Counted from the first letter of the stretch, positions 9,444 to 17,417 are shown. The stretch: 64,000 bases of DNA from Flavobacterium chilense (GCF_001602525.1 NZ_LSYT01000004.1:310001-374000); one strand, 5' to 3'. The notes: generated from the sequence alone by a model not told the origin. Numbers and translations are program-made.

Positions 9444-9662
9444 TTATATCAGGTTAAAATAATTATTAATATAACTTTTTCAATTCAATTTGTTTCAAAT
9501 ATAACAAATTTAGTTAAAGTTTTGTTGTCGAATTGCAATTTAAAATGTTTTAAAACCGTTAAAAGCTGAATAACAAAGAACTAATAAAACAAAATCTTAA
9601 TTTTTTGTTAAATTATTCTTTTTAACCTTCTAAAAAGGGCAAAACATCAATATTGAATTCTA

Positions 9663-9670
9663 TATATTTG
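9663..9670 (+). promoter_or_regulatory. Promoter -7 element of the serine hydrolase gene
   Basis: TATATTTG matches TAnnTTTG and ends 10 bp before the first ATG (9681). This implies a very short 5' leader, or use of the Met at 9684 or 9690. Confidence 0.5.
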
Positions 9671-9680
9671 TTTTTAAAGA

Positions 9681-10886
9681 ATGATGAAAATGAGTTTCCT
9701 TAAAAAGACAAATATACCACAAATACTTTTCCTGATTTTAGTTTTAGGTTCATGTGGTAAAGATAAAAGCACTACAAATAAAGAAGAGGTAACAGTTGAA
9801 GATACCTTACCTAAGATGAAGCCATTAGGCTCTGAAAAAAAACTTTCACAAGCTTACATAAATTCAGTAACAGGAAGAATAAACCACTTTTACAATAAAA
9901 ACTGGCCTAACAATACCATGAACGGAAGCTTTTTAGTAGCCCGAAATGGTCAAATAATTTTTGAACGTTATAATGGTTTTGCAAATAAAAATGAAGGAAC
10001 AAAAATAACTGCAGAAACTCCTGTTCAAATTGCTTCAGTGAGTAAAGTATTAACCGCTACAGCAGTTTTAAAACTGGTGAATGCTGGTAAAATAGATTTA
10101 GATCAAAAAGTAAATACAATCTTAAAAACATTTCCTTACGAAGATTGTACTATCAGAATGCTTTTAAGCCACCGAAGTGGTATGCGTAATTATGCCTATT
10201 TTACTGACAGGGATAAATCTGTTTGGGACAGACATAATCAACTTACTAATAAAGACATTCTAAACATTCTGGCAACAAAAGACATTGGTTTAGAATCTAA
10301 AACCGGAACACGTTTTAGTTATTGCAATACCAATTATGCTATGCTGGCACTTATCATTGAAAAAATTACCGGTCTGACTTATAAAGAGGCAATGTCGCAA
10401 ATGATTTTTAAACCTTTAGGAATGTCACATACTTATGTTTTTGATGATGACAAAGACAGAAAAAAAATTGTCCCTTCATATAAAGGTAATGGTGTCGAAA
10501 TAGGTTTTGATTATCTGGACAATGTTTATGGTGACAAAAATGTTTTTTCTACTGCAAGAGATCTTTTAAAATTTGATCGTGCGAGACAATCACCAGATTT
10601 TTTAAAGCCTGAATTGCTAAAACAGGTTTATACAGGTTACAGTAATGAACGCAAAGGCACTAAGAATTATGGTTTAGGCATCAGAATGATCAATTGGGAA
10701 ACCGGACAAAATTATTATTTCCATAACGGATGGTGGCATGGTAATACCTCATCATACATCCCGCTTATGAAAGAAAATGTTACCATAATTGCCTTGTCTA
10801 ATAAAATGACAAGAAACACTTATGCGGTTCGTAAACTGGCACCAATCTTTGGAGATTATCCTTTTAATTTCAAAGACGAAGAATAA
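9681..10886 (+). CDS. Lipoprotein serine hydrolase, class C beta-lactamase fold
   Basis: A 401-residue protein with a type II signal peptide (lipobox VLGSC, Cys25), so it should be anchored in an envelope membrane. The beta-lactamase/penicillin-binding fold (PF00144) shows the SxxK nucleophile motif at Ser119-Lys122 (SVSK). It also shows the YxN motif at Tyr214-Asn216 (YCN) and a HNG motif at about 348-350, in place of the KTG box. Likely activity is peptidoglycan carboxypeptidase/esterase chemistry; the substrate is unknown. It stands alone immediately upstream of ssrA. Confidence 0.85.
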   Translation: MMKMSFLKKTNIPQILFLILVLGSCGKDKSTTNKEEVTVEDTLPKMKPLGSEKKLSQAYINSVTGRINHFYNKNWPNNTMNGSFLVARNGQIIFERYNGFANKNEGTKITAETPVQIASVSKVLTATAVLKLVNAGKIDLDQKVNTILKTFPYEDCTIRMLLSHRSGMRNYAYFTDRDKSVWDRHNQLTNKDILNILATKDIGLESKTGTRFSYCNTNYAMLALIIEKITGLTYKEAMSQMIFKPLGMSHTYVFDDDKDRKKIVPSYKGNGVEIGFDYLDNVYGDKNVFSTARDLLKFDRARQSPDFLKPELLKQVYTGYSNERKGTKNYGLGIRMINWETGQNYYFHNGWWHGNTSSYIPLMKENVTIIALSNKMTRNTYAVRKLAPIFGDYPFNFKDEE

Positions 10887-10931
10887 GAAAATTTTTCTCA
10901 AAATTTTAATATAAACTAAATGCAAATAACC

Positions 10932-10939
10932 TAAATTTG
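10932..10939 (+). promoter_or_regulatory. Promoter -7 element of ssrA
   Basis: TAAATTTG matches TAnnTTTG and lies 13 bp before the mature tmRNA 5' end, as expected if a short leader is removed by RNase P. Confidence 0.6.
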
Positions 10940-10952
10940 CAAACTCATTTTT

Positions 10953-11347
10953 GGGGTCGACTGGTTTTGACAGCAAGTCGAATTGAAAAGTAAGCACGCC
11001 GAGCATTGAGACCTTGCTCGTAAATATAAGATCTCGAACTTTTACACGGCGAAAATAATTACGCTTTAGCTGCTTAATCCGAATCATAGTAAGATTGCGC
11101 CACGTCTCTACAAGGTAGAGAAGCTGGATTCTCCTGGAAAGCCTTGGTTTGTGGCGTTCCGTTAAGGAGAACCGTAAAAATAAACCTAGATATCCATGAG
11201 CTTCGGGTGGATTTCGAAAATTAAGAAGATAAGTGTTCGGTGGCTGTTTCTGGCCTAGCTTAACATCGAAAATCTAATCAGGAAATAAGCGTGTAGAAAG
11301 CTCTTTAGTTGCTTGTTTGGACCCGGGTTCGATTCCCGGCGACTCCA
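10953..11347 (+). ncRNA. ssrA: Transfer-messenger RNA (tmRNA)
   Basis: The 5' end GGGGTCGACTGG and the 3' end CGACTCCA form the 7-bp tRNA-like acceptor stem. The T arm GGACCCGGGTTCGATTCCCG is present just before the 3' end. The tag reading frame at 11048-11077 encodes GENNYALAA followed by TAA, the Bacteroidota-type proteolysis tag. CCA is not encoded (the genome continues with CAA), so it must be added enzymatically. With SmpB, tmRNA rescues stalled ribosomes and tags the nascent peptide. Its 3' end is the integration site of the element that follows, and the gene stays intact because the element restores its terminator. Confidence 0.96.
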
Positions 11348-11384
11348 CAAAAAAGCCTGTAAACTCAATGTTTACAGGCTTTTT
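11335..11384 (+). repeat. attL: tmRNA 3' end plus terminator
   Basis: This 50-bp segment starts CCCGGCGACTCCACAA and ends in the terminator T-run. It is identical to 22,084-22,135 except for one extra A and one extra T in homopolymers of the right copy. Confidence 0.9.
11349..11384 (+). terminator. ssrA intrinsic terminator (copy in attL)
   Basis: A stem AAAAGCCTGTAAAC / GTTTACAGGCTTTT follows the tmRNA 3' end directly. The same hairpin recurs in attR at 22,098-22,135, so the att duplication includes the terminator. Confidence 0.85.
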
Positions 11385-11390
11385 ACTTTT

Positions 11391-11409
11391 CAGTTGACAA
11401 TTTAGTTGA
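11391..11409 (+). repeat. Left arm-type repeat of the integrase
   Basis: CAGTTGACAATTTAGTTGA contains two AGTTGA units 13 bp apart. It recurs exactly and in the same orientation at 21,944-21,962, just in front of the integrase gene. Position and repetition fit integrase arm-binding sites. Confidence 0.6.
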
Positions 11410-11528
11410 TATTTTTGATTGTTAATAATTCAATTGATTACAAAATTATAAAACAAGTATAAAAACCAAATCACATATCTATTTTTACCTTTAATCAGAT
11501 TTAAATACCTAATTCGCGCTTAAAAAAA

Positions 11529-12203
11529 ATGGAAGATAACTTTATATATTTTGTAAATTTAGATGATTTTTTAGTTTGTGCTAATTTCGCAAATACAAAT
11601 AGAATATCAACATCAACTGTCTCTCATTATATTGATCACAAGGAATTACACCCAGTATACACTTTATCAATTGAAGATTTGAAAAATAGTTATGTGATGA
11701 ACACTTACACTAGCCCTAGACTTCAATTCTTAACAAAGTCTAATGGTAGCAAGAAAGGTCTTAAATTAGCAATTGGACTTGACAATCCAATTTTCCTAAA
11801 TGAAAATGAATTAAAAAGAATTCACGAAATTGCAGATATCGAATTTGAGTTTGAACGAATTCGCAGATTAACAAATCAATATTTACCTAGTAGGCTCGTT
11901 TCTATTTATTTAGCAGAAGACAATTTTGAAGGCAGAACAATGCTTAAAAATATGTTCATACATAAGAAAGATTTCATAATTGTTCCTATTAATATTACTA
12001 CAAAAGCAATGTTTCACAAAGCAGATTCCCAATGGTTTGATGATTATATCCAAACAAAAAATCCAGATTCAATTAAAAACTATTGGAATGGAATTGACTT
12101 TAACAACATACCTCTATATGAATATTTAGTTGATGGAGCAATTGAATTACGAAATGAAGATGATAGAAATGTAATCCTAAAAGAATATGAAAAGAGATTT
12201 TAA
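11529..12203 (+). CDS. Hypothetical cargo protein, possible DUF2441-like fold
   Basis: A 224-residue soluble protein without signal peptide or membrane segments. The C-terminal half has the pattern LPSRLVSIYLAED, then WFDDYI, then NYWNGIDFNNIPLYEYLVDG and AIELR. This resembles the DUF2441 family, for which an ADP-ribosyltransferase-like fold has been noted. This is recognition by eye and is tentative. It is the first gene inside attL and converges on the XRE-ImmA/IrrE gene across a shared terminator. That position in an island suggests a toxin- or defence-type cargo, but this is inference. Confidence 0.5.
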   Translation: MEDNFIYFVNLDDFLVCANFANTNRISTSTVSHYIDHKELHPVYTLSIEDLKNSYVMNTYTSPRLQFLTKSNGSKKGLKLAIGLDNPIFLNENELKRIHEIADIEFEFERIRRLTNQYLPSRLVSIYLAEDNFEGRTMLKNMFIHKKDFIIVPINITTKAMFHKADSQWFDDYIQTKNPDSIKNYWNGIDFNNIPLYEYLVDGAIELRNEDDRNVILKEYEKRF

Positions 12204-12224
12204 ATTACAAATGATATTTCATTA

Positions 12225-12254
12225 AAAAACCTGTTTCGTTCGAAACAGGTTTTA
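12225..12254. terminator. Bidirectional terminator
   Basis: Hairpin AAAACCTGTTTCG-TT-CGAAACAGGTTTT lies between two convergent genes. Confidence 0.85.
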
Positions 12255-12287
12255 GTTAAATAATAATCGTTTTAAAAGTTATATAAT

Positions 12288-13394
12288 TTAGTAATCTAAT
12301 TCTACTTTCAACTTTCTGACTTTTGAATCTACATTTAAATAATCTTGTAAGTCTGAACTAGATTGCAAATATATTTTATCAAACTCAATTTCATTTAAAC
12401 CAAACATCTCACACAATTCATTTTTTGAATATTGCAAGTCTTGAAAATGAAGTTTTAGCATTTTATACAATAACTTAGGTTCTGATATTTCAAATTCTAA
12501 AGGTTCTTGTTTTCTCCACCCATAGTAACTAATCTTGGTAACCCATCTACGATATTGATCTTGTGTTAGCGCTCCAGTATCTTTAGCTTTAAAAAGAAGA
12601 GCCTGAATCGAAACTTTCCAATATCTTTTCAAATCTCCCAATTTCTCATCAGTTAAATAATAAAGACTAGATTTAATTTCAGAACTAGGCATTAAAAAAC
12701 TAGATGCAAATCTGTCTGCCTCATTTTCTACATTTCTATCTTCACTAATAATTCCACCTTTAAAATGCATTAGAATATGCCCTAATTCATGTGCAATAGT
12801 AAAAACCTTTCTCGAATTAGGCATATTCTTATTAAGAATCATAACAGGAACCCCAACAGGAGTAATATAACTAACACCTGAAATCTTCAAATCTGAAGTA
12901 AAATCAAAAAAATGAATAATAACACCTTGCTGTTCTACAACTTTAATCAAATCTTTTATTGGTCCTTTGGGAAGATTAAAATAATCTCTAACTCGATCTG
13001 CCATTTGTTCAGGAGACAAACCTGTTTTATATAAATCAGTAAACGGTAAATCAATTTCAATTTCTACTGCATCTAATAAATCACAAATATTACCTGACAG
13101 TATATTGATTTGTGATTCTAAAAGCCTAGCTTTTGTCATACTCATTCCTAAATTTTTTCTAAAATAAAAATGTTTTAAAGGATAGACATCGTGTTTCTTG
13201 TAAAAGAAATCTTTAGGGTAGTCCAAAATTAAACTTAGTTCAGTAAATACATCGTCAGTTACGTTAGATAATCCTTTTTCAATTTTAGATAATAAAACTT
13301 GTGATGCTGATTTCATTTCTTTTGCCAAAGTAGATTGAGAATATCCTCGACTTTCTCTAGCTAATTTAATTCTTTCGATGTTGATTGTACTCAT
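12288..13394 (-). CDS. XRE-family regulator fused to an ImmA/IrrE zinc peptidase domain
   Basis: A 368-residue protein. An XRE helix-turn-helix is at about residues 7-60 (LARESRGYSQSTLAKEMKSA). It is followed by a DUF955/ImmA-IrrE domain with the zinc motif HELGH (His202, Glu203, His206) and a third ligand in NEADRFASSFLMP (Glu225). In this family the peptidase cleaves or inactivates a repressor or antitoxin in response to a signal (ImmA on ICEBs1, IrrE/PprI in Deinococcus). Fused XRE forms often sit beside toxin-like genes. The catalytic residues are intact. The upstream gene on the same strand is the unknown 13,500-14,252 protein, 105 bp away. Confidence 0.85.
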   Translation of the reverse strand: MSTINIERIKLARESRGYSQSTLAKEMKSASQVLLSKIEKGLSNVTDDVFTELSLILDYPKDFFYKKHDVYPLKHFYFRKNLGMSMTKARLLESQINILSGNICDLLDAVEIEIDLPFTDLYKTGLSPEQMADRVRDYFNLPKGPIKDLIKVVEQQGVIIHFFDFTSDLKISGVSYITPVGVPVMILNKNMPNSRKVFTIAHELGHILMHFKGGIISEDRNVENEADRFASSFLMPSSEIKSSLYYLTDEKLGDLKRYWKVSIQALLFKAKDTGALTQDQYRRWVTKISYYGWRKQEPLEFEISEPKLLYKMLKLHFQDLQYSKNELCEMFGLNEIEFDKIYLQSSSDLQDYLNVDSKVRKLKVELDY

Positions 13395-13499
13395 ATCATT
13401 TTTAATTGTTTTTTTAGTTGATTGGCTACTAAATGATGAATAAATCTGGTTTAGGATTTAATAAGTCAAAAATCCAAATGGCGAACGGGACTTTATTTA

Positions 13500-14252
13500 T
13501 TATTTATTATTAGCTTGTTTCTGACTTGGTCTCTCCAAATCTTTCTTCACTTTTACAATTTCTTTTTCAGTTTCAACAACTTTTACGTTATTTAATTGCT
13601 TAACTTCACTTTCACTAAATAAGTCATTACTTATTAAACTCCAATTTATCTCATTTCTGCTAATTAATGAAGTGACAAAAGCATCTGTTTCACTTAAATT
13701 ACTCAGATTTGGCCCGATAAACAAAACAGGAATATGTTCTTTTAATCCAGGAAATAATGTTCCATCGAAAAGCCTATTGCTATTTGGTGTTGGATAACTA
13801 TTAGGCTTGTTTTGATTCCCATAAAGTCTCTTAACATACAAAATATATTTATCTTTAATTATGAAATAAACTGAGCCGGAATTCTTTCTGATTCTAACCT
13901 TATTCCTAAAGACAGAATCAGAATCTATTCTTCTAATTATCTGTTCTTTAATAGTTGCATTTAAATCTTGAGAATAAAAAGCTCTTTGGTTGTATTTGAC
14001 ATCATTCTGAAATTTTCTGTCATCTACCTCCTTCTTAGCAGTTTTTATTATCTGGTTAAATACCTTTATAACATCTCCAATTTCGGACTTTACAGCCTCC
14101 GGATTAGCTATATCTTTATAAATCGGCACAAAAGCTTGCTTTTCCGATTCTGTTGCATTACCTTTGCGGTAACGATTTGCTACAACACTTTCCCCAGTGT
14201 TACTCATTGTTCTACTCATATTACGTCTAGTATTAAATTGCCCGTTCGCCAA
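13500..14252 (-). CDS. Hypothetical cargo protein, start uncertain
   Basis: The frame runs 250 codons from a TTG at 14,252. The ATGs at 14,219 and 14,207 (MSRTM... and MSNTG...) are more plausible starts, which would give about 239 or 235 residues. The protein is charged and soluble, with a central beta-rich block (SGSVYFIIKDKYILYVKRLYG) and a Lys/Glu-rich tail. I recognise no family. It may form a two-gene unit with the XRE-ImmA/IrrE gene downstream, for example as a partner or substrate. The first codons of the long frame (GGCGAACGGG) recur as an exact inverted copy just beyond the stop codon, at 13,480-13,489. Confidence 0.55.
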   Translation of the reverse strand: MANGQFNTRRNMSRTMSNTGESVVANRYRKGNATESEKQAFVPIYKDIANPEAVKSEIGDVIKVFNQIIKTAKKEVDDRKFQNDVKYNQRAFYSQDLNATIKEQIIRRIDSDSVFRNKVRIRKNSGSVYFIIKDKYILYVKRLYGNQNKPNSYPTPNSNRLFDGTLFPGLKEHIPVLFIGPNLSNLSETDAFVTSLISRNEINWSLISNDLFSESEVKQLNNVKVVETEKEIVKVKKDLERPSQKQANNK

Positions 14253-14471
14253 AATGGGCTTTTTTATTATCTACTCTTGCGCAAAGATAGGTTATTTTAT
14301 AACAAAAACCAAATTTTTTATTAAATATTTTGTAGTTTTATTTATTTTTTGTATGAAGTACTTCTAACCACTAATTGATTACTCCCGCAAATCATAAATA
14401 TCAAATCAACTTTTGAAAATTTTATCTACAAATCAATAATAAACAGCAAGTCACAAATTAGGAGAAATAAA

Positions 14472-14497
14472 AAATGCGAGACATAAAGCTCGCATTT
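14472..14497 (-). terminator. Terminator of the mqsRA-like operon
   Basis: Hairpin with arms AAATGCGAG and CTCGCATTT. On the minus strand it is followed by TTT, 28 bp beyond the antitoxin stop codon. Confidence 0.7.
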
Positions 14498-14524
14498 ATA
14501 ATAATAATTAACAACGTTTCTAAT

Positions 14525-15025
14525 TCAATAGCATTGTGTTGCTCTGAGACGTTTCGATATTTCTTCTTTTTTTTTATTATCAATTTCATCACATAGTTGT
14601 ACATATTGATCAATAACATCTGTGTTATCCAAACACATTTTTATTAGTCTACCACTAGTTAATGAAGTGATTCCTTCATTTTCAATATTTGAAATAGTGT
14701 TTTTACTAAATCCTAAAATGACACTTAAAGTAGAAGCTGAAATATCATATTTATGTCTAAAAAAAATTATTTCACTAGGTGAAGCAGATCCTTTTGCAAC
14801 ATGATATGCATTTTTTAATGCTTTCAAATTTCGGTCCATTTGATTTTTTGTATAATGTTTTTCTTTAACATTCTCATCAATCATTCCCGTGTCCTCGTCC
14901 ACAATATAATCTAAATAATACACTTCATTATATTGCAGTTTAACGCCCTTATAAACTTTTTCTACAATTTCTTGTAATTCATCAGTCGGGTCGTTTTTTC
15001 TTGTCAATACTTTTTTAGTTTCCAT
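14525..15025 (-). CDS. MqsA-like antitoxin (HTH protein)
   Basis: A 166-residue protein with a C-terminal helix-turn-helix at about residues 84-135 (SPSEIIFFRHKYDISASTLS, then GFSKNTISNIENE). This is the form found in MqsA/YgiT antitoxins. The N-terminal CxxC zinc finger of E. coli MqsA is missing, so the toxin-binding region differs. It follows the MqsR-family gene on the same strand, the canonical toxin-first order, with a 210-bp gap. It is expected to neutralise the toxin and repress the operon. The perfect dyad at 15,669-15,689 is a good candidate operator. Confidence 0.7.
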   Translation of the reverse strand: METKKVLTRKNDPTDELQEIVEKVYKGVKLQYNEVYYLDYIVDEDTGMIDENVKEKHYTKNQMDRNLKALKNAYHVAKGSASPSEIIFFRHKYDISASTLSVILGFSKNTISNIENEGITSLTSGRLIKMCLDNTDVIDQYVQLCDEIDNKKKEEISKRLRATQCY

Positions 15026-15235
15026 AATTAATTTCTCTATCGATCTTTTGATCTTACTATTTTACAATCTGCCAATTTTACAATTTCATTCTACAATTAT
15101 CATTATCTCAACTGTAGTTTCATATAATTTCAGTTTTAGTTTTACTTTTTTATCTTTTACGGAAAACCGTACTTTTTATTTAAACTTTTTACTTACAATT
15201 TTGTATTTTGTAATTTTAAATCCTTAACATCTTTT

Positions 15236-15616
15236 TTAATTTTTAAACGGCTGACTCATCGGAAAGTCTGGTACATGACAAGAAATTAGTAATATCTCCA
15301 AACCGTTTACTTGCAATCCATATTTCAAATAAATCTCGATGTTCTCTTTACCCACTGTTGTACAAAAAACACAAAGATCAAAATCGCCTCTAAAAGACGG
15401 ATCAATTCCTCTATAATAGTTTTCTGTTGTAAGATTTTCTATTGCATCTAAAATATCATCAGTTTCAATATCGTAAGTTAAAGCTAAGTCACCAAGTTCC
15501 CTACTTGCTTTTAAAGAGTATGTAACCTCAATTCCCTGGGAAATTCTCTTTTTTGTTTCGTCTAAAAACTCTTGTACTAAAGTTACATTGTCGCTCGTAT
15601 ATGGTAGTTGTAGCAT
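15236..15616 (-). CDS. MqsR-family mRNA interferase toxin
   Basis: A 126-residue protein. Its order of elements matches the MqsR/GCU family of RelE-fold ribonucleases. It has a helix with TYSLKASRELGDLAL, the domain-linking segment DILDAIENLTTENYYRG, then strands FDLCVFCTTVGKENIEIYLKY and LEILLISCHVPDFP. The last (LLISCH with the terminal PMSQPFKN) is the form usual in Bacteroidota homologues. Such toxins cleave mRNA and slow growth. It is preceded by a promoter and dyad operator and followed by the MqsA-like gene. Activity is inferred from family only. Confidence 0.75.
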   Translation of the reverse strand: MLQLPYTSDNVTLVQEFLDETKKRISQGIEVTYSLKASRELGDLALTYDIETDDILDAIENLTTENYYRGIDPSFRGDFDLCVFCTTVGKENIEIYLKYGLQVNGLEILLISCHVPDFPMSQPFKN

Positions 15617-15645
15617 AATTGAAATATGTTTTAAATATTATAATG

Positions 15646-15689
15646 CAAATGTACTAAAAAATATTATAAATTCCCAATGATTGGGAATT
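15646..15689 (-). promoter_or_regulatory. mqsR promoter with palindromic operator
   Basis: On the minus strand TACATTTG (15,653-15,646) matches TAnnTTTG and lies about 30 bp before the mqsR ATG. Directly upstream is the perfect dyad AATTCCCAAT-g-ATTGGGAATT (15,669-15,689), placed where an autorepressor would occlude the promoter. Confidence 0.65.
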
Positions 15690-15903
15690 ATATTTTATAA
15701 GACATTAATTTTCAATACTTAAATATTTTTTAACTTTAGGACTAAAGAAAACGTTACAATCGATAAATTAAGCTCGATATTTTAGATTTGAATTATTTAT
15801 AATATTATTTTCGAGAGAAAATACGGTTAAAAAAGTTTTATAACTGTAATGAGAATGCAAAGAAATATTTTATTATCCTCTTTTAGTGAAGTTTTATTAA
15901 AGA

Positions 15904-16317
15904 TTATATAAAATCATAAGTAACCTTTTCTAATTCTTTATTTAGAAAATTCTCATACAAATCATTATATCTGTAATCAGTCAGATGTTCATCTTCTAAA
16001 TCCTCATCAAATTCATTAGTAAATTTTTCTAATACAAAATCCAAAAATATAAATTGGTATTCTGTCTTAAAACGTTCGTAATCTTCAGCTAAACTTAGAT
16101 ATAATATTGTTAAAGATTCACTATTAAATTCATTGTCTCTTTTCTCTAAGGTACATTGACTTAAGAAATCTATACAATGTAATATAAATTCCGTCGCAGA
16201 AGTACCTAGTCCCTTATTCGTTTTCCATTCCGGAAAAGAAATATCCATGAAATGAATTATTTCTTTAAATAATTCTGTTTCTGAATGCTCATACATTAAA
16301 TTATAGTATTCAATCAT
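15904..16317 (-). CDS. Hypothetical acidic protein
   Basis: A 137-residue, strongly acidic, probably all-helical protein. It is rich in Glu/Asp near the end (NEFDEDLEDEHL) and has no signal peptide. I recognise no family. It is island cargo between the toxin-antitoxin pair and an XRE gene. The 70 bp upstream contain two CTATAGTA-type sites, one of them a perfect 12-bp palindrome, so its promoter is probably regulated by an element-encoded repressor. Confidence 0.55.
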   Translation of the reverse strand: MIEYYNLMYEHSETELFKEIIHFMDISFPEWKTNKGLGTSATEFILHCIDFLSQCTLEKRDNEFNSESLTILYLSLAEDYERFKTEYQFIFLDFVLEKFTNEFDEDLEDEHLTDYRYNDLYENFLNKELEKVTYDFI

Positions 16318-16353
16318 AATAAATCGTTCGGTATTAAATAGTTTATGTTCCCG

Positions 16354-16382
16354 TTACTATAGTAAAACAGTGCTATAGTAAT
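16354..16382 (-). promoter_or_regulatory. Paired TTACTATAGTAA-type operator sites
   Basis: TTACTATAGTAA (16,354-16,365) is a perfect 12-bp palindrome. A second half-conserved copy, GCTATAGTAAT, starts at 16,372. The same CTATAGTAAT core recurs twice at 17,306-17,339. Confidence 0.45.
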
Positions 16383-16421
16383 TTTTTATTATAGAAGACA
16401 TCTAATTAAATTGGCAATTAA

Positions 16422-16754
16422 TTATTTCTCTTCGTGTTTCTTTTGTTTAAACCACCATTCGTTTTTGTACTTCTCATTGAATTCCTTTAATTCTTTTTTA
16501 TATTCTTTAATATCAAAATCATAAGGTAAAGTAAGAATATTCAACAATGGTTCAATTTTATTATAAGTGATTAACAATTTGACCAAATTTTCAACTGAAA
16601 AATTATTTCCGTTTTCAATAGAACTAACTGTTTTTCTACTTATTCCAACTTCATCCGTGATATCAGTTTGAGTCATATCCATATTTAGACGAAGCTTTTC
16701 AAGCTTATCACCGATTAGAATCATGTATTCTTCTAAAGTTTTAATTTCCTCCAT
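16422..16754 (-). CDS. XRE-family transcriptional regulator
   Basis: A 110-residue protein with a clear helix-turn-helix at about 17-70 (LRLNMDMTQTDITDEVGISR, then TVSSIENGNNFSVENLVKLL). A basic C-terminal tail ends EWWFKQKKHEEK. Size and layout fit a HipB/antitoxin-type repressor. Its promoter region carries the dyad TGTAAC-N6-GTTACA overlapping the predicted transcript start, which suggests autoregulation. A 56-bp perfect palindrome lies just upstream, and the divergent gene is a HigA-like protein. No toxin gene is adjacent on this strand. Confidence 0.75.
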   Translation of the reverse strand: MEEIKTLEEYMILIGDKLEKLRLNMDMTQTDITDEVGISRKTVSSIENGNNFSVENLVKLLITYNKIEPLLNILTLPYDFDIKEYKKELKEFNEKYKNEWWFKQKKHEEK

Positions 16755-16756
16755 AA

Positions 16757-16780
16757 TGTAACGCTTATGTTACAAATATA
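16757..16780 (-). promoter_or_regulatory. Promoter/operator of the XRE gene
   Basis: Minus-strand TATATTTG (16,780-16,773) matches TAnnTTTG. The perfect dyad TGTAAC-N6-GTTACA (16,757-16,774) overlaps the expected transcription start a few bases before the ATG. Confidence 0.6.
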
Positions 16781-16833
16781 CAAAAAACAGATATAATGAG
16801 TAGTATACTACTCATTATATCTGTTTTTTGTAT
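16778..16833. repeat. 56-bp perfect palindrome
   Basis: Two perfect 28-bp arms meet with no loop at 16,805/16,806; the centre is TAGTATACTA and each outer end is ATACAAAAAACAG or its complement. It lies between divergent XRE and HigA-like genes. It could be a regulatory cruciform, a terminator pair or a replication/transfer structure. Confidence 0.8.
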
Positions 16834-16892
16834 CCCCAAAAATCTTTTGTTTATTAGAAACGAAGAAGTTAGCGGCAAGAAAGAAATAATTG

Positions 16893-16900
16893 TAATTTTG
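16893..16900 (+). promoter_or_regulatory. Promoter -7 element of the HigA-like gene
   Basis: TAATTTTG matches TAnnTTTG and lies 40 bp upstream of the ATG at 16,941. Confidence 0.5.
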
Positions 16901-16940
16901 GCTTTATAAATTTAATAAATTCCGCAAAAAATAAAAGGTT

Positions 16941-17216
16941 ATGGATAATAATGACAATTTTATTTACAATCAAAAGGTGAAAGTAATTCACCCTGGCATA
17001 ATTCTTAGAATGGAATTAATAGATGGTAGAAATTTATCTATAGAAGAAATTGCAAAATCTTTGAATATTTCTCCTACGACTGTTGGAAATTTGTTTGAAG
17101 GGCTTCTTCCTATATCTTCAGAAATTGCAATCAATATTTCTTCTACTTATGGAGGAACTCCAGAGCATTTTATTCGCTTACAAAATACTTATGATTTAAA
17201 TATTGGTAAATCATAA
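16941..17216 (+). CDS. HigA/VapI-type antitoxin-like regulator (orphan)
   Basis: A 91-residue protein with the HigA pattern: HPGIILRMELID, an HTH (LSIEEIAKSLNISPTTVGN) and the closing GGTPEHFIRLQNTYDL. In typical pairs the higB toxin lies directly upstream on the same strand. Here the upstream space holds only the palindrome and a promoter, and nothing HigB-like follows. It therefore appears to be an orphan antitoxin or a repurposed repressor. Its N-terminus (IYNQKVKVIHPG) is complete. Confidence 0.75.
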   Translation: MDNNDNFIYNQKVKVIHPGIILRMELIDGRNLSIEEIAKSLNISPTTVGNLFEGLLPISSEIAINISSTYGGTPEHFIRLQNTYDLNIGKS

Positions 17217-17290
17217 ACGAAAAAAAAATACCTCAGATTTTTTTGCTTAACTAATAGATTTAGAAATAGATAAATACAGAGATAAATAAA

Positions 17291-17339
17291 TATAGTACTA
17301 CCATACTATAGTAATATATTATGGTAGTACTATAGTAAT
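17291..17339. repeat. Inverted repeat with embedded CTATAGTAAT sites
   Basis: Perfect 15-bp arms TATAGTACTACCATA (17,291-17,305) and TATGGTAGTACTATA (17,320-17,334) have a 14-base loop. ACTATAGTAAT occurs at 17,305-17,315 and again at 17,329-17,339. It may be an operator array or the terminator of the HigA-like or mobC transcripts. Confidence 0.6.
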
Positions 17340-17417
17340 TACTTACTTTCTTAATTTAGTAATTAATTACTTAATATAGTAAATGATTTTTCGGCTCAAT
17401 ATTCAAATTTCAGTTTC

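Noticed and set aside
13479..13514. Short plus-strand frame starting ATGGCGAACGGG
   Set aside because: Only eleven codons before a stop; it arises from the inverted copy of the neighbouring gene's start and has no sign of being translated.
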